Positions 17,731 through 26,652 of a stretch of 64,000 nt of DNA are shown here, in pieces. Source of the DNA: Oceanobacillus piezotolerans (GTDB lineage: Bacteria > Bacillota > Bacilli > Bacillales > Amphibacillaceae); contig NZ_RCHR01000004.1 in the NCBI RefSeq assembly GCF_003665065.1, positions 62,001-126,000 of the forward strand, written 5' to 3'. Below the pieces are notes generated by a model. That model was not told the origin of the DNA, searched no databases, and worked only from the letters and a program-made list of their open reading frames with translations. Position numbers and translations under genes: made by a program. The number at the start of each line of letters is the position of its first letter. Within the stretch, counting starts at the first letter, position 1.

Positions 17731-17916
17731 TTGGGTAAAGACATTAAAATGCGAAACGCAATCACACATCCTTCGAACAAGAGACCAGACGTATTTGACA
17801 CCGAATTTTCCGAGGAAATAATCGACGCATATGAACGGGAACTTGTGGAAAGAAGCCGCAACGCCAATCACTCCCTTAATTCAATTAATTCCAATCCAAC
17901 ATTTCGCAACGGATAG
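17731..17916 (+). CDS. Small hydrophilic protein of unknown function
   Basis: 61 residues starting at TTG with the ribosome site AGAGGTGA five bases before. The product is highly charged (ITHPSNKRPDVFDTEFSEE; DAYERELVERSR) with no membrane segment. An in-frame start further upstream at 17644 would add a hydrophobic stretch but has no ribosome site, so I reject it. A shared terminator follows. I do not recognise the family. Confidence 0.6.
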   Translation: MGKDIKMRNAITHPSNKRPDVFDTEFSEEIIDAYERELVERSRNANHSLNSINSNPTFRNG

Positions 17917-17957
17917 TAAAAAATCGGTTAACTCCTTTGAGTTAAACCGATTTTTTC
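17917..17957. terminator. Bidirectional terminator
   Basis: AAAAAATCGGTTAACTC and GAGTTAAACCGATTTTTT form a strong hairpin with A/T runs on both sides, serving the small gene at 17731 and the helicase gene on the other strand. Confidence 0.9.
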
Positions 17958-20900
17958 TAGCTAGTTAACAGATCCTGAATATCCTCGTCTGTCAACGTTG
18001 TATGTGTACTGTCCTTCGTGTCTATGATTTCTTCGATTAAATGACGCTTTTTCTCCTGTAAATGAAGCATTTTCTCTTCAACGGTTCCCTTCGTAACGAG
18101 CTTAATAACTTCAACGGTTTTCGCCTGACCAATTCGATGTGCACGGTCTGCCGCTTGCTCCTCTACTGCCGGGTTCCACCAGCTATCATAGAAAATGACC
18201 GTATCTGCACCTGTTAAATTCAAACCTGTGCCACCTGCCTTTAAGGAAATCAAGAAGAAATCTCGCTGTCCTTCATTATATGCATCACATAACTGAATCC
18301 TTTCCTCAGAAGGAGTTTGTCCATCTAAATAAAAGTAAGAAATGCCTTGGTTTGCTAATTCCTGTCCGATCAGACCGAGCATTTTTGTAAATTGGGAGAA
18401 GACAAGTACTCTTCTTCCAGCTTGTACAGATTCATGGATCAATTTTTTCAGCTGATTAAATTTTGCAGAACTTCCTTGATAATCATCAACAAATAGAGCA
18501 GGATGACAACAGATTTGTCTTAACCTTGTCAAACCAGCAAGAATCCGAATCCGATTTTTTCGAATGGTTTCCTTATCAAGATGGCGATAGGTTTCATGCC
18601 GAAGCTTGGCTAAGTAACTTGCATAAAGCTTCTTCTGTTCCGGATACAAATCCACACGGTCCACTGACTCCACTTTTTCAGGAAGTTCTGCCAATACATC
18701 CTCTTTCATCCGTCGAAGCATAAAGGGGCGTATTCTTCTTGCAATTTGGCTTTTCGTAAGGTTGCTATATTCCTTAATACCAAGAAACAATTCAGGGAAC
18801 ACGACATGGAAAATAGACCAAAGCTCTTCTAAATTATTTTCCATTGGGGTTCCTGTTAATGCAAAGCGATGATGAGCTTGCAGCTTTCTTACTGTCCTAG
18901 CGGTTTGTGTAAAAGGATTCTTAAATGCTTGTGCCTCATCTAAGAAAACGGTATGGAAGGTTTGCTGCCCGTACCAATGAATATCACTTCGCAGTAAGTG
19001 ATAACTCGTAAGAAGAACATCCATCTCTTCCACTTCTGCCTGCAGCCTTTTCCGTTCCGCTTTGTTTCCATCCATGACAATTGCTTTTACATCTGGCGTA
19101 AACTTCATCAATTCCTTCTCCCAATTATAAGTGAGAGATGACGGGCAAACCACTAATATCGGCTGCTTCTTTTCCCTAATTACAGGGATTTCTGAAGCGA
19201 TATAAGTAATACTTTGTATAGTTTTACCTAACCCCATATCATCTGCTAAAACACCACCAAATCCATATTCTGCTATCGTCTTCAACCACCTGTAGCCATG
19301 TATTTGATAACTTCTAAGTATGGAATTCAGAGATTCTGGTATTTCAAATGGTTTGGGATGTGCAATGTTTTCCAATAAATCACGAAATGACTTTTCAACC
19401 TCAAATGTATCCGCGTCTCGGGTAGAATCCAGCAGTCTCATCCCTTGAATAATGGGAACCTCTAGTTCTTTCTCCCACTCATCCTCCTGTGCCGGAACTG
19501 CATGAAGAAATCGCCTTATCTCTTCAAACTCCTTCGTTTCTAATGACAATAGAGCACCATCACGCAAACGATAGTATTTCCGCTTTTCTTCAAGCGCTAA
19601 AAGAACTTCCTTTATTTCCCTTTCTGGTATTCCATCCATATCAAAGGAAAATTCCAGCCAATTCGTTCGTTCCTTTTTATGCTTCACTTTAATCTTCGGC
19701 ATCGGATTTTTTGGAATGATGCGCTGCCTTACGGCGGTAGTTGCGTATACTTGAGTTAGCTTTTGCAGCTTGGGCAATTGCTGGTATAAAAATTCATATT
19801 CCAAATCCTCATTATGAAAATAGTAGCCGCTCTCTGTGGTGTTAAATTGACTTTCTTCCATGATCTGCAGGATTTCTTTTTCCTTCTCCAAATCTCTTAT
19901 AAACGTAGCTGCTATTCGTGGTTCCGTTTGTTCAAGAGGATTGATTACCACCTGATCATAGTGAAAATCTAAGCTAACTAATAGTCTATCTTTTACTCGG
20001 TCTATATAAAGCTTCGCCTTTAGGGGCGTTTTCCGAATTTTTTCTGAAAAACTGTCGGATAGTTTTACTTCCCCAATTTGTCTTAATACAGGAAGCAATT
20101 TCTCCAGAACGGAGTTCAACTGGGCTTCGGGGATAGATATAACATTTGTTTGCGATCGGATAAGCATGCCACGGAGTTCTATAAGTCGATCTGTTTCTTC
20201 CCTGCTTATTGGTATAAGCTTCCCATCAAATATGATGGTTTTATAAGCCTTCATGATGTGCAGACTATCGAAGCCCTCCACTCTTAATCCATAGTTATTC
20301 TTATCAGCTTCTTCTAATGTAAAGACAAATGGCAATGGCTCTTCTGATAGATGGAAACCGGAGTATTCTTTTCCACCGTATGATAGTACCACAGAAGGAG
20401 CTCTAACAAGAAGGGCTTCCAATTTTTCCCATGAAGATGACGAGACAGGCAAAATGTCCTTCTTGGAAGCAGGAGCTTTTTGATACATTTTCTCATCGTT
20501 TCGAATGAGAATAAGCTGCTGTAGTATAGCATCATCTTGTTCTTGAAAGCTATTCTGATTGGGGTGATAGCTGAAATCTTCAGTAATCGAATAAGCCTCA
20601 CCACCTTGTATTGCATCTAAAAACGCCCGAATATCTAAAATCGGTTTGGAAGCAAGCTGAATTTCGATTCCAAAAACATCGCCATTCTGAATTACCTTAC
20701 AAATAAACGTAACATCAAGCACTCTCCGATCCTCGAAGTGTGACAGATGACGACTCACCGGCTTGTGACGCTGCTGCAGTAATGAAAATATCCCATCTTC
20801 CATAGTTGGTAGATTATCGTTGTCTATGCGTGTCGATTTCTGTATGTGTCTTTCATTATGGATTGCAATAAGGGCGGCAGCAATATGCTGACAGTCTTTT

Positions 20901-21127
20901 TGAAAGGATGGTAGCGAAGGGCAATCACAACTAGTAATTATTTTATCCTTTTCATCCATTGTCACCAGAACATGAAATGTTTCTTTTTCTTTCACCCTTA
21001 TTTCAATGAATGAGTGCTTATTATTTTCTATCGTAACTTTACCGCTTCGAAATATGGCCTCACCGCGTTTAAAGGAGACTTGACCACAGCGCTCTTTGAT
21101 AGCCTTTTGATTCAGTTTTAGCTCCAT
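17957..21127 (-). CDS. SNF2-family DNA helicase with SWIM zinc finger
   Basis: A protein of about 1056 residues. An N-terminal SWIM finger (CDCPSLPSFQKDCQH, about residues 68-82) is followed by a long linker (SNF2_assoc-like), then a SNF2 ATPase core: Walker A region DDMGLGKTIQ near residue 630, DEAQ box (VFLDEAQAFKN), and helicase C motifs ending QAADRAHRIGQ. The start is the ATG at 21127, because AAGGAG lies eight bases before it; the frame extends upstream without a better site. Bacterial SWIM-SNF2 proteins are thought to act in DNA repair or transcription recycling. Confidence 0.93.
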   Translation of the reverse strand: MELKLNQKAIKERCGQVSFKRGEAIFRSGKVTIENNKHSFIEIRVKEKETFHVLVTMDEKDKIITSCDCPSLPSFQKDCQHIAAALIAIHNERHIQKSTRIDNDNLPTMEDGIFSLLQQRHKPVSRHLSHFEDRRVLDVTFICKVIQNGDVFGIEIQLASKPILDIRAFLDAIQGGEAYSITEDFSYHPNQNSFQEQDDAILQQLILIRNDEKMYQKAPASKKDILPVSSSSWEKLEALLVRAPSVVLSYGGKEYSGFHLSEEPLPFVFTLEEADKNNYGLRVEGFDSLHIMKAYKTIIFDGKLIPISREETDRLIELRGMLIRSQTNVISIPEAQLNSVLEKLLPVLRQIGEVKLSDSFSEKIRKTPLKAKLYIDRVKDRLLVSLDFHYDQVVINPLEQTEPRIAATFIRDLEKEKEILQIMEESQFNTTESGYYFHNEDLEYEFLYQQLPKLQKLTQVYATTAVRQRIIPKNPMPKIKVKHKKERTNWLEFSFDMDGIPEREIKEVLLALEEKRKYYRLRDGALLSLETKEFEEIRRFLHAVPAQEDEWEKELEVPIIQGMRLLDSTRDADTFEVEKSFRDLLENIAHPKPFEIPESLNSILRSYQIHGYRWLKTIAEYGFGGVLADDMGLGKTIQSITYIASEIPVIREKKQPILVVCPSSLTYNWEKELMKFTPDVKAIVMDGNKAERKRLQAEVEEMDVLLTSYHLLRSDIHWYGQQTFHTVFLDEAQAFKNPFTQTARTVRKLQAHHRFALTGTPMENNLEELWSIFHVVFPELFLGIKEYSNLTKSQIARRIRPFMLRRMKEDVLAELPEKVESVDRVDLYPEQKKLYASYLAKLRHETYRHLDKETIRKNRIRILAGLTRLRQICCHPALFVDDYQGSSAKFNQLKKLIHESVQAGRRVLVFSQFTKMLGLIGQELANQGISYFYLDGQTPSEERIQLCDAYNEGQRDFFLISLKAGGTGLNLTGADTVIFYDSWWNPAVEEQAADRAHRIGQAKTVEVIKLVTKGTVEEKMLHLQEKKRHLIEEIIDTKDSTHTTLTDEDIQDLLTS

Positions 21128-21333
21128 AGGTTCTTCTCCTTTCTGAGGCAATCTTTATAGTTGTGTGTATTATTATAGCATGTTCTACATTAATTACGTA
21201 TTTGGGAAAAATCAGAACGGACAGCGCAGAACCCTTTCTTAGATTTGTTAGTTATGGACAGCTGTACGTAGGAATTTTCATTCTGCATTTGTGAACTAGT
21301 ATTTTCATCAATCTGGAATTTAATGACTTAAAA

Positions 21334-21362
21334 AAGCCGTCAAGATACACTTGATGACTTTT
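21334..21362. terminator. Terminator after the amidase gene
   Basis: AAGCCGTCAAG pairs with CTTGATGACTT across a short loop. Runs of A and T on the two sides make it usable on both strands. Confidence 0.7.
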
Positions 21363-21363
21363 T

Positions 21364-22053
21364 CTATAAACCTATTTTAGACCAATCAAACAAGGAACCA
21401 GGGTCTGTTTTTCTTTCTGGTGCATACTCATCATGGCCGACTATATATTGTCTCGTATAATGAATCTGAGGATTGCGAGTCACAATCTCTGCAAGCAATT
21501 TATCTAATGCTTCATATTGTTCATCTGTATAACCAATAAGGGGAGCAGTAAGTTCATTGTAAGCCGCTTCTGACATCATCATCGTTTGCATTTCTGTTTT
21601 TGTTCCAATGGCTAATAATTCAATTCCAATCGAATATTCGTTTAAACGGTTCTTATAATTGGGGAAATCTGGTAAGTCGCCTTTTCCAGCATCATACGCG
21701 ACCCTTTCTTCAGGAACCAATTGATGAATTTCCCCATCTCTCCCAATCATGTAATGAGCAGAAACCCCATACTCGATGAATATTTGCCTTATATCCTCTG
21801 GGATAAAGGGATCAGCAGGATTTGCCAACACATTACTGCTAAAATGCAGCACTATATGGGTAATTGGATTTTCGCGTGAATGAGAATTTTCATTTGGAAG
21901 ATATGCAGGGATTTTCGCTACTGGATCTCCTATCGCCTCTTCTTGAGAAACCGTCTGTATCTCCAAAGTCGCTTCTTTGGAAGTTGTCCCGCAAGCAGCT
22001 AAAGAGATAAGCATAATGAAAAGCAGCTGAAATAGAAAAATATTATTTCTCAT
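21364..22053 (-). CDS. N-acetylmuramoyl-L-alanine amidase lipoprotein (Amidase_2)
   Basis: A 229-residue protein with a lipobox (ISLAAC, Cys21), so the mature enzyme should be tethered outside the membrane. The Amidase_2 fold shows zinc ligands in ITHIVLHF (His), IVGHDEYAPERKTDPG (His and Asp) and the catalytic-side Glu in YSIGIELL. It cleaves the amide between MurNAc and L-Ala in peptidoglycan. It lacks an SH3 or LysM wall-binding domain. A recycling or remodelling role is likely. The ribosome site is GGAAAGGAAG. Confidence 0.9.
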   Translation of the reverse strand: MRNNIFLFQLLFIMLISLAACGTTSKEATLEIQTVSQEEAIGDPVAKIPAYLPNENSHSRENPITHIVLHFSSNVLANPADPFIPEDIRQIFIEYGVSAHYMIGRDGEIHQLVPEERVAYDAGKGDLPDFPNYKNRLNEYSIGIELLAIGTKTEMQTMMMSEAAYNELTAPLIGYTDEQYEALDKLLAEIVTRNPQIHYTRQYIVGHDEYAPERKTDPGSLFDWSKIGL

Positions 22054-22219
22054 TTTCTTCCTTTCCCAAATAGTTTAGTTTTCATATTTTCATATGAGTC
22101 TATTTAACTAATATATCGGCGAAGGTTGGATCATTTTTACTATATCCATTAGAAAACTTGCTTTCACCAAACCTTAGGCGAATGCCTTAGCGCTTTTGCA
22201 GACAAGAAAGTTTATCTGC

Positions 22220-22258
22220 AAAAAAACAGCCCCCCCATTTTATTGAGAGAGCTGTTTT
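22220..22258 (-). terminator. Terminator of the BASS/dehydrogenase operon
   Basis: AAAACAGC (22223-22230) pairs with GCTGTTTT (22251-22258). On the minus strand a run of seven T follows. A second hairpin, TTTTGCAGA with TCTGCAAAA, lies just beyond (22195-22223). Confidence 0.8.
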
Positions 22259-22270
22259 GACAAGATTCTA

Positions 22271-23350
22271 TCAAACTTCTACTTTACCATATGCTTCTAC
22301 TTTTTTCATCGCTTGTAAAACATCTTCAGTAGTTACTTCTCGTACAGCTAAATTGAATGTTTCTGCATCACTTGCTGCAAAGGCTGCTATTTTCTCTGCT
22401 TTCGCTTCAAATTCTTCCTTCACACCAAATTCACTAAGTTGATGTGGAAAACGATTTTCTCTGAAGAAGGGAACAAGCTTCTCAACCTCATCTGCATCTC
22501 CGGTTGCCATTAACTGAACGAGCACTCCATAAGCAACCTTTACACCATGAGCAAATGCATGGGTTTCCGGAACGAGTGACATCCCATTATGCACAGCATG
22601 AGCACCAGCCATTCTTCCATATTCACCAGCAAAGCCACCAACCGTGCCGGCTACCGCTATAACGGCTTCTGTTACCCGGCCAAATGCTGGAGTAACTTTT
22701 TGCTCTTCTAAGCTTGTGAGCGCTGCTTTCGTATCCTGAAGTAAAATTTCCTGTGTTAGTTTCGCAGTTTTCAACCCAACATGGACCATAGCGGGCAATT
22801 CAGTTGTCACATGGCGGGTAATCGCCTCTGCCTCGTACCATTTTGCTAGTGTATCCCCTATTCCGCCCATAAAGAATTCTTTTGGTGATTCCACCAATAA
22901 CTCTAAATCTACCAAACATAGAAAAGCAGCTTTCTCATAATAGTCAACCATCTTAAAGGAATGATCAGGATGATAGACTGCAGATAATGGGGTATACGCT
23001 GCACAGGTTCCAAGTACAGTTGGTATCATTACATAATCAACGTTTAATAAATCTGCTGTCCCTTTCGCTGTGTCTAGAACTCGTCCACCACCAATTCCTA
23101 CAATACAATCTGAACCTTTTACTGCTTTGGCAAGTCGTTCCATATCTTCGTGGGAAGCTGTTCCATCATATTGATAAACCGGGAGATGGAAATCTCCTTT
23201 ATAATGCTTCAGAAAGGATTCAAAAGATTTTTCACCAGTGATGACGACTGGGTTTTTAAATACCTCTAATTTATTATCTAAATATTTCAAAGCACCTGCT
23301 TCACTGATAAATTGGCTTGGGCCACTTCTAACAACTTGACTTAATCTCAT
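22271..23350 (-). CDS. hcxA: Iron-containing alcohol dehydrogenase family, HcxA/YbdH-like hydroxycarboxylate dehydrogenase
   Basis: A 359-residue group III dehydrogenase. The dinucleotide-binding motif GIGGGRVLDTAKG is near residues 85-97. Metal ligands are suggested by GGIGDTLAKWYE (Asp), HAVHNGMS (His) and THAFAHG (His). It resembles E. coli YbdH/HcxA, reported to reduce 2-oxo acids such as 2-oxobutanoate, more than glycerol dehydrogenase. It is the second gene after a BASS transporter and shares its attenuator. 2-Oxobutanoate is the precursor of isoleucine, which fits the Ile codons of the leader peptide. The exact substrate is inferred. Confidence 0.8.
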   Translation of the reverse strand: MRLSQVVRSGPSQFISEAGALKYLDNKLEVFKNPVVITGEKSFESFLKHYKGDFHLPVYQYDGTASHEDMERLAKAVKGSDCIVGIGGGRVLDTAKGTADLLNVDYVMIPTVLGTCAAYTPLSAVYHPDHSFKMVDYYEKAAFLCLVDLELLVESPKEFFMGGIGDTLAKWYEAEAITRHVTTELPAMVHVGLKTAKLTQEILLQDTKAALTSLEEQKVTPAFGRVTEAVIAVAGTVGGFAGEYGRMAGAHAVHNGMSLVPETHAFAHGVKVAYGVLVQLMATGDADEVEKLVPFFRENRFPHQLSEFGVKEEFEAKAEKIAAFAASDAETFNLAVREVTTEDVLQAMKKVEAYGKVEV

Positions 23351-23378
23351 GTTCTTTTCCTTCTTTCTTTTATTGTAA

Positions 23379-24356
23379 TTAGGATGCTGATTCTAAACTA
23401 TTTGGAACGGAGACTTCCTCCGCTTTTTTAATGTCTTTTTTACGACAAAGGTTTGCATAAATCGTACCAAACAGAGTATGAACAATCGTACCTGCTGCTC
23501 CAGCTAGAGCTGTAGTTGGTGTAAAGTGTGTTAATGCTAAGCTAGCAGCTAAGCCTGTATTTTGAATTCCCGTTTCCAAAGCCATAGCTCTTGTAGTTGC
23601 TTTGTTCGTTCTTATTAATTTTCCTACGATATAACCAACAGCATAGCCACTCATGTTATGCAAAAAGACGACTAAAAATACTAATGCACCTGTATGAATT
23701 AAGCTCTCTTGATTTATCGCAACTGTTCCCCCCAGTACGAGCAGTACCGCAACAGAGGATAAAGTTGGAAGTGTGCCTTCTACTTTTTTCACATGATTAT
23801 GAAATAGGGAGTTAATGACCAATCCAAGAACAATTGGAATTAAGACAACCTGAACAATCGACTGGAACATACTCCAGAAACTTATATCTAAGTACTCACC
23901 GCCATAAAACATAAAAACAAGTGGTGTGAAAATAGGCGCTAATAATGTGGAAATGGATGTTGCTGTGATTGATAATGGTACATCACCATTTGCCAAATAT
24001 GTAATAACATTAGAAGAAGTCCCTCCTGGAACCGCTCCGACTAAGATTAGGCCTAACGCAATCTCTGGTGGAAGGCTAAATGCTTTTGCTAATAAGAACG
24101 CTGATACTGGCATAAATCCAAATTGCATCACAAACACGAGCAACACGAGCCATGGCTTTTTGAATACCGCTGCAAAATCAGATACCTTCATGGTCAATCC
24201 CATTGTAAACATAACAATTTGTAAAAATAACGCAGTATATGGGGAAGCCCACAATAAACTATCTGGAAGTGTCAATGCCACCGCAGCTACTACTATAACA
24301 ATCCAAGCTAAATAATTTGTAAATAATCCATTTAAACTGTTCATATATTTCATCAT
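23379..24356 (-). CDS. BASS-family sodium-dependent organic anion transporter (YocS/PanS-like)
   Basis: 325 residues with about nine to ten membrane helices. The BASS signature is visible as LVGAVPGGTSSNVITYLANGDVPLSIT in helix 4 and ETGIQNTGLAASLA near the end, the crossing motifs that bind sodium. Members carry bile acids, 2-ketopantoate and other carboxylates. Its 3' neighbour is a 2-hydroxyacid-type dehydrogenase, and its leader encodes an Ile-run peptide plus terminator, so a branched-chain 2-oxo acid is a reasonable candidate substrate. The ribosome site is AAGGAGA. Confidence 0.85.
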   Translation of the reverse strand: MMKYMNSLNGLFTNYLAWIVIVVAAVALTLPDSLLWASPYTALFLQIVMFTMGLTMKVSDFAAVFKKPWLVLLVFVMQFGFMPVSAFLLAKAFSLPPEIALGLILVGAVPGGTSSNVITYLANGDVPLSITATSISTLLAPIFTPLVFMFYGGEYLDISFWSMFQSIVQVVLIPIVLGLVINSLFHNHVKKVEGTLPTLSSVAVLLVLGGTVAINQESLIHTGALVFLVVFLHNMSGYAVGYIVGKLIRTNKATTRAMALETGIQNTGLAASLALTHFTPTTALAGAAGTIVHTLFGTIYANLCRKKDIKKAEEVSVPNSLESAS

Positions 24357-24439
24357 GATGTCTCCTTAATATTTGTATTTTAGTCTCGCTTGTAAATGTA
24401 CGTGCTTAATTCGACCTTCCATTCGACCACATCCTTTTA

Positions 24440-24569
24440 GAAAAATAAAAAACCTCCCATTCTTTAAAAATAAAAAGAATGGGAGGTTTGTGTTTTAAGT
24501 CCCATTCATGCACGAAGAAGAGGACTTAAACGCTTTTTATCAAAACAATAAAAAGGCTCAAATCCTCTA
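24440..24569 (-). promoter_or_regulatory. Transcription attenuator with mutually exclusive hairpins
   Basis: On the minus strand four elements follow the leader stop codon. A (AGAGGATTT, 24568-24560) can pair with B (AAGTCCTCT, 24527-24519). B can instead pair with C (TTTAAGTCC with GGACTTAAA, 24502-24494). The part of C reading GAATGGGA (24507-24500) can pair with the 5' arm of the terminator (TCCCATTC, 24484-24477). The terminator itself is AACCTCCCATTCTTT with AAAGAATGGGAGGTT (24488-24451) followed by TTTTTTATTTTT. This matches the classic 1-2-3-4 attenuation logic. Confidence 0.75.
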
Positions 24570-24623
24570 GCTAATAATAATAATGTTGTTGTTCAATCTT
24601 GTTTGGTGTGCATGTGTATTCAT
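24567..24623 (-). CDS. Leader peptide with four consecutive Ile codons
   Basis: An 18-residue ORF reading MNTHAHQTRLNNNIIIIS, with ribosome site GAGGT before the ATG. Three Asn codons and four ATT Ile codons come directly before Ser and the stop, and the stop overlaps hairpin element A of the attenuator. Quick translation to the stop would mask A, let B pair with C and permit termination. Stalling at Ile codons would free A to pair with B and give read-through into the BASS/dehydrogenase genes. Too short for homology evidence; the case rests on the layout. Confidence 0.7.
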   Translation of the reverse strand: MNTHAHQTRLNNNIIIIS

Positions 24624-24669
24624 GGGAGTACCTCAATTCAAAAACGTTATTTTTTAGATTATTAGACTT

Positions 24670-24698
24670 ATTTTAATCCTTTCAAATTTCAATGTCAA
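24670..24698 (-). promoter_or_regulatory. Sigma-A promoter of the leader peptide/BASS operon
   Basis: On the minus strand TTGACA, 17 bases, TAAAAT, close to full consensus. It lies about 40 bases upstream of the leader peptide ATG. Confidence 0.75.
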
Positions 24699-24814
24699 TG
24701 ATTTTTTTATTTTTAGATAATAACTCAAACCTATAACGAGTTGGAAGCTTCATTTTTCAAGGGTAGGTTGGGGGCAACTTTTTATAAGAACAGCTGACTA
24801 TTTCGAGCGATCAT

Positions 24815-24854
24815 AAAAAGAGTTGCGCTAATTTGTCCAGTGCACAACTCTTTT
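24815..24854 (-). terminator. Terminator after the MFS gene
   Basis: AAAAGAGTTG and CAACTCTTTT form a hairpin; the minus strand continues as a T-run. Confidence 0.75.
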
Positions 24855-24862
24855 CCATTACC

Positions 24863-26140
24863 TTAGGCTGATTCCATTTTATCGACTGTTCCCCCTGCTT
24901 CTACATCAGGAACAAATAAAAGAATAATAAATCCTATCACAAAAAGAATGGCTAAACTAAATACTCCGATTGCGGAGCTTCCTGTAAATTGTGTCGTCAC
25001 TCCCACTAAAAACGGTCCTGTAACAGCCGCAAAGCGACCAAAGATATTATAGAATCCAAAGAATTCGTTATTTTTTTCCTTTGGTACCAGTTTTCCGAAG
25101 TAGGATCGACTTAATGCTTGGATTCCACCTTGAGCAGATGCGACAAGCATAGCTAAAATCCAGAAATCTATTACTGTACTTAAGAACATAGCGTAAATAC
25201 ATACAATAGTATAAATAATAATGCCAACAAGAATCATTTTCTTTGTTCCATATTTTTGCGCTAGCTTACCAAAAAGAATCGCGAATGGGGCAGCAACAAT
25301 TTGTACAGCTAATAATGCGATAATAAGGTCTGTTGCGCTAAGTCCTAAATCCGTCCCATACGCAGTAGACATCGAAATAATCGTACCAACTCCATCAATA
25401 TAGAAAAAGTAGGCTAATAAAAATAGAAAAACTGCACGATATTTGCGAATCTCTTTAAACGTACGCCCTAAACGTTTAAAACTATTAACGATAACTTTCG
25501 GCTCCCGTTCTATCCCGTATAGCTGTTTAACATTTTTCAGCATTGGGATACTAAAAGCAATCCACCAAATCGCTGTTATTAAAAAGGCAATTTTACTGGC
25601 CATTGTAACGGATAGCGAAATGATTTCCATTTGAGATAATGTGATAATGGCAATACAGATAACAAATGGAATAACGCTTCCAAGATAGCCTACAGCATAT
25701 CCTCTTGCTGAGAGATCATCCATTTTCTCCTTTTCCGTTACATCTACTATGTAGGCATCATAAAATACATTTGCCCCTCTGGCTCCAATTGAGGTTAGCG
25801 TATAGACAATAAGCAGCAATAACCAGTTTTCATTCGGTACAAATAAAAGTCCAACTGTCGATATCGTCCCTAATAGAAAGAAGAAAAAAAAGAATTTCTT
25901 CTTCAGTCCCTTGTAATCTGCCAAACTCCCTAATATGGGACCAAGCAGTGCTAATATAAATGTAGAAATAGAGATCGTATACCCAAGATAAGCGGTGGAA
26001 TCGGCACTATTTATCCCTGCATTGTCTGCAACTGCTTTATAATAGATAGGAAAAATAGCGGTTGTAATAATAATAGAATAGGCGGAGTTTGCCATATCAT
26101 ACATCATCCAGCTTTTCTCTGGCTTCGTAAATTTACTCAA
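24863..26140 (-). CDS. MFS transporter of the UMF1/Atg22-like family
   Basis: A 425-residue, 12-helix protein. WMMYDMANSAYSIIITTAIFP at the N-terminus is the hallmark of the UMF1 (YxiO/Atg22-like) branch, in which Atg22 exports amino acids from the yeast vacuole. The bacterial substrates are unknown. The start is TTG with ribosome site GAAGGGGGAAG. It is monocistronic, with its own terminator. Confidence 0.87.
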   Translation of the reverse strand: MSKFTKPEKSWMMYDMANSAYSIIITTAIFPIYYKAVADNAGINSADSTAYLGYTISISTFILALLGPILGSLADYKGLKKKFFFFFFLLGTISTVGLLFVPNENWLLLLIVYTLTSIGARGANVFYDAYIVDVTEKEKMDDLSARGYAVGYLGSVIPFVICIAIITLSQMEIISLSVTMASKIAFLITAIWWIAFSIPMLKNVKQLYGIEREPKVIVNSFKRLGRTFKEIRKYRAVFLFLLAYFFYIDGVGTIISMSTAYGTDLGLSATDLIIALLAVQIVAAPFAILFGKLAQKYGTKKMILVGIIIYTIVCIYAMFLSTVIDFWILAMLVASAQGGIQALSRSYFGKLVPKEKNNEFFGFYNIFGRFAAVTGPFLVGVTTQFTGSSAIGVFSLAILFVIGFIILLFVPDVEAGGTVDKMESA

Positions 26141-26290
26141 AGCGGTCTTCCCCCTTCAATGGTCCTACTAGTATTCTACATCACGCCAGCTTTTGAAAGT
26201 AGATTCTTTTGATAAATTTTACAATTGTTTACATTAGATTTACAAAAGCCCTTATTGAATGATATGTTCGGCATCGGTGCTTTTTGCTAG

Positions 26291-26527
26291 TTATTTCTCT
26301 TCATTCAGTTCTAGCCAGGATAGTAATTCCTCTACTACTTTATTAATTCGTTCCTCAATAACTTCTACGCCGTACTGCTCCATTGCCTTTTCAATTTTCT
26401 CAAGGACCTCCTCCGTAAATTGAACTACTGGAACATCTGATTCTAAGTTATTAAAAAGGTCTATAAATTCATCCAATGCCTTATCAAACCGCTTGCTTTC
26501 TTCCTCTGAGGCTTTCATCTTCATCAT
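26291..26527 (-). CDS. Small acidic helical protein of unknown function
   Basis: About 78 residues, strongly acidic and predicted almost wholly helical (FDKALDEFIDLFNNLESD; VLEKIEKAMEQYGVEVIEERI). There is no signal peptide or membrane segment. Several Met codons cluster at the start, and AAAAGAG before the first suits any of them. I do not recognise the family. It stands alone between the MFS gene and the TraB gene. Confidence 0.6.
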   Translation of the reverse strand: MMKMKASEEESKRFDKALDEFIDLFNNLESDVPVVQFTEEVLEKIEKAMEQYGVEVIEERINKVVEELLSWLELNEEK

Positions 26528-26652
26528 CTCTTTTCAAATGGTTTCTTCTATATTATTACAATGACTCACGGTTATTAGACATTATTTACTTGAAACCTTG
26601 CATGGAGTATTTCCGTATATACCAAATAAGTACATATTAAAGGAGATGCAAA

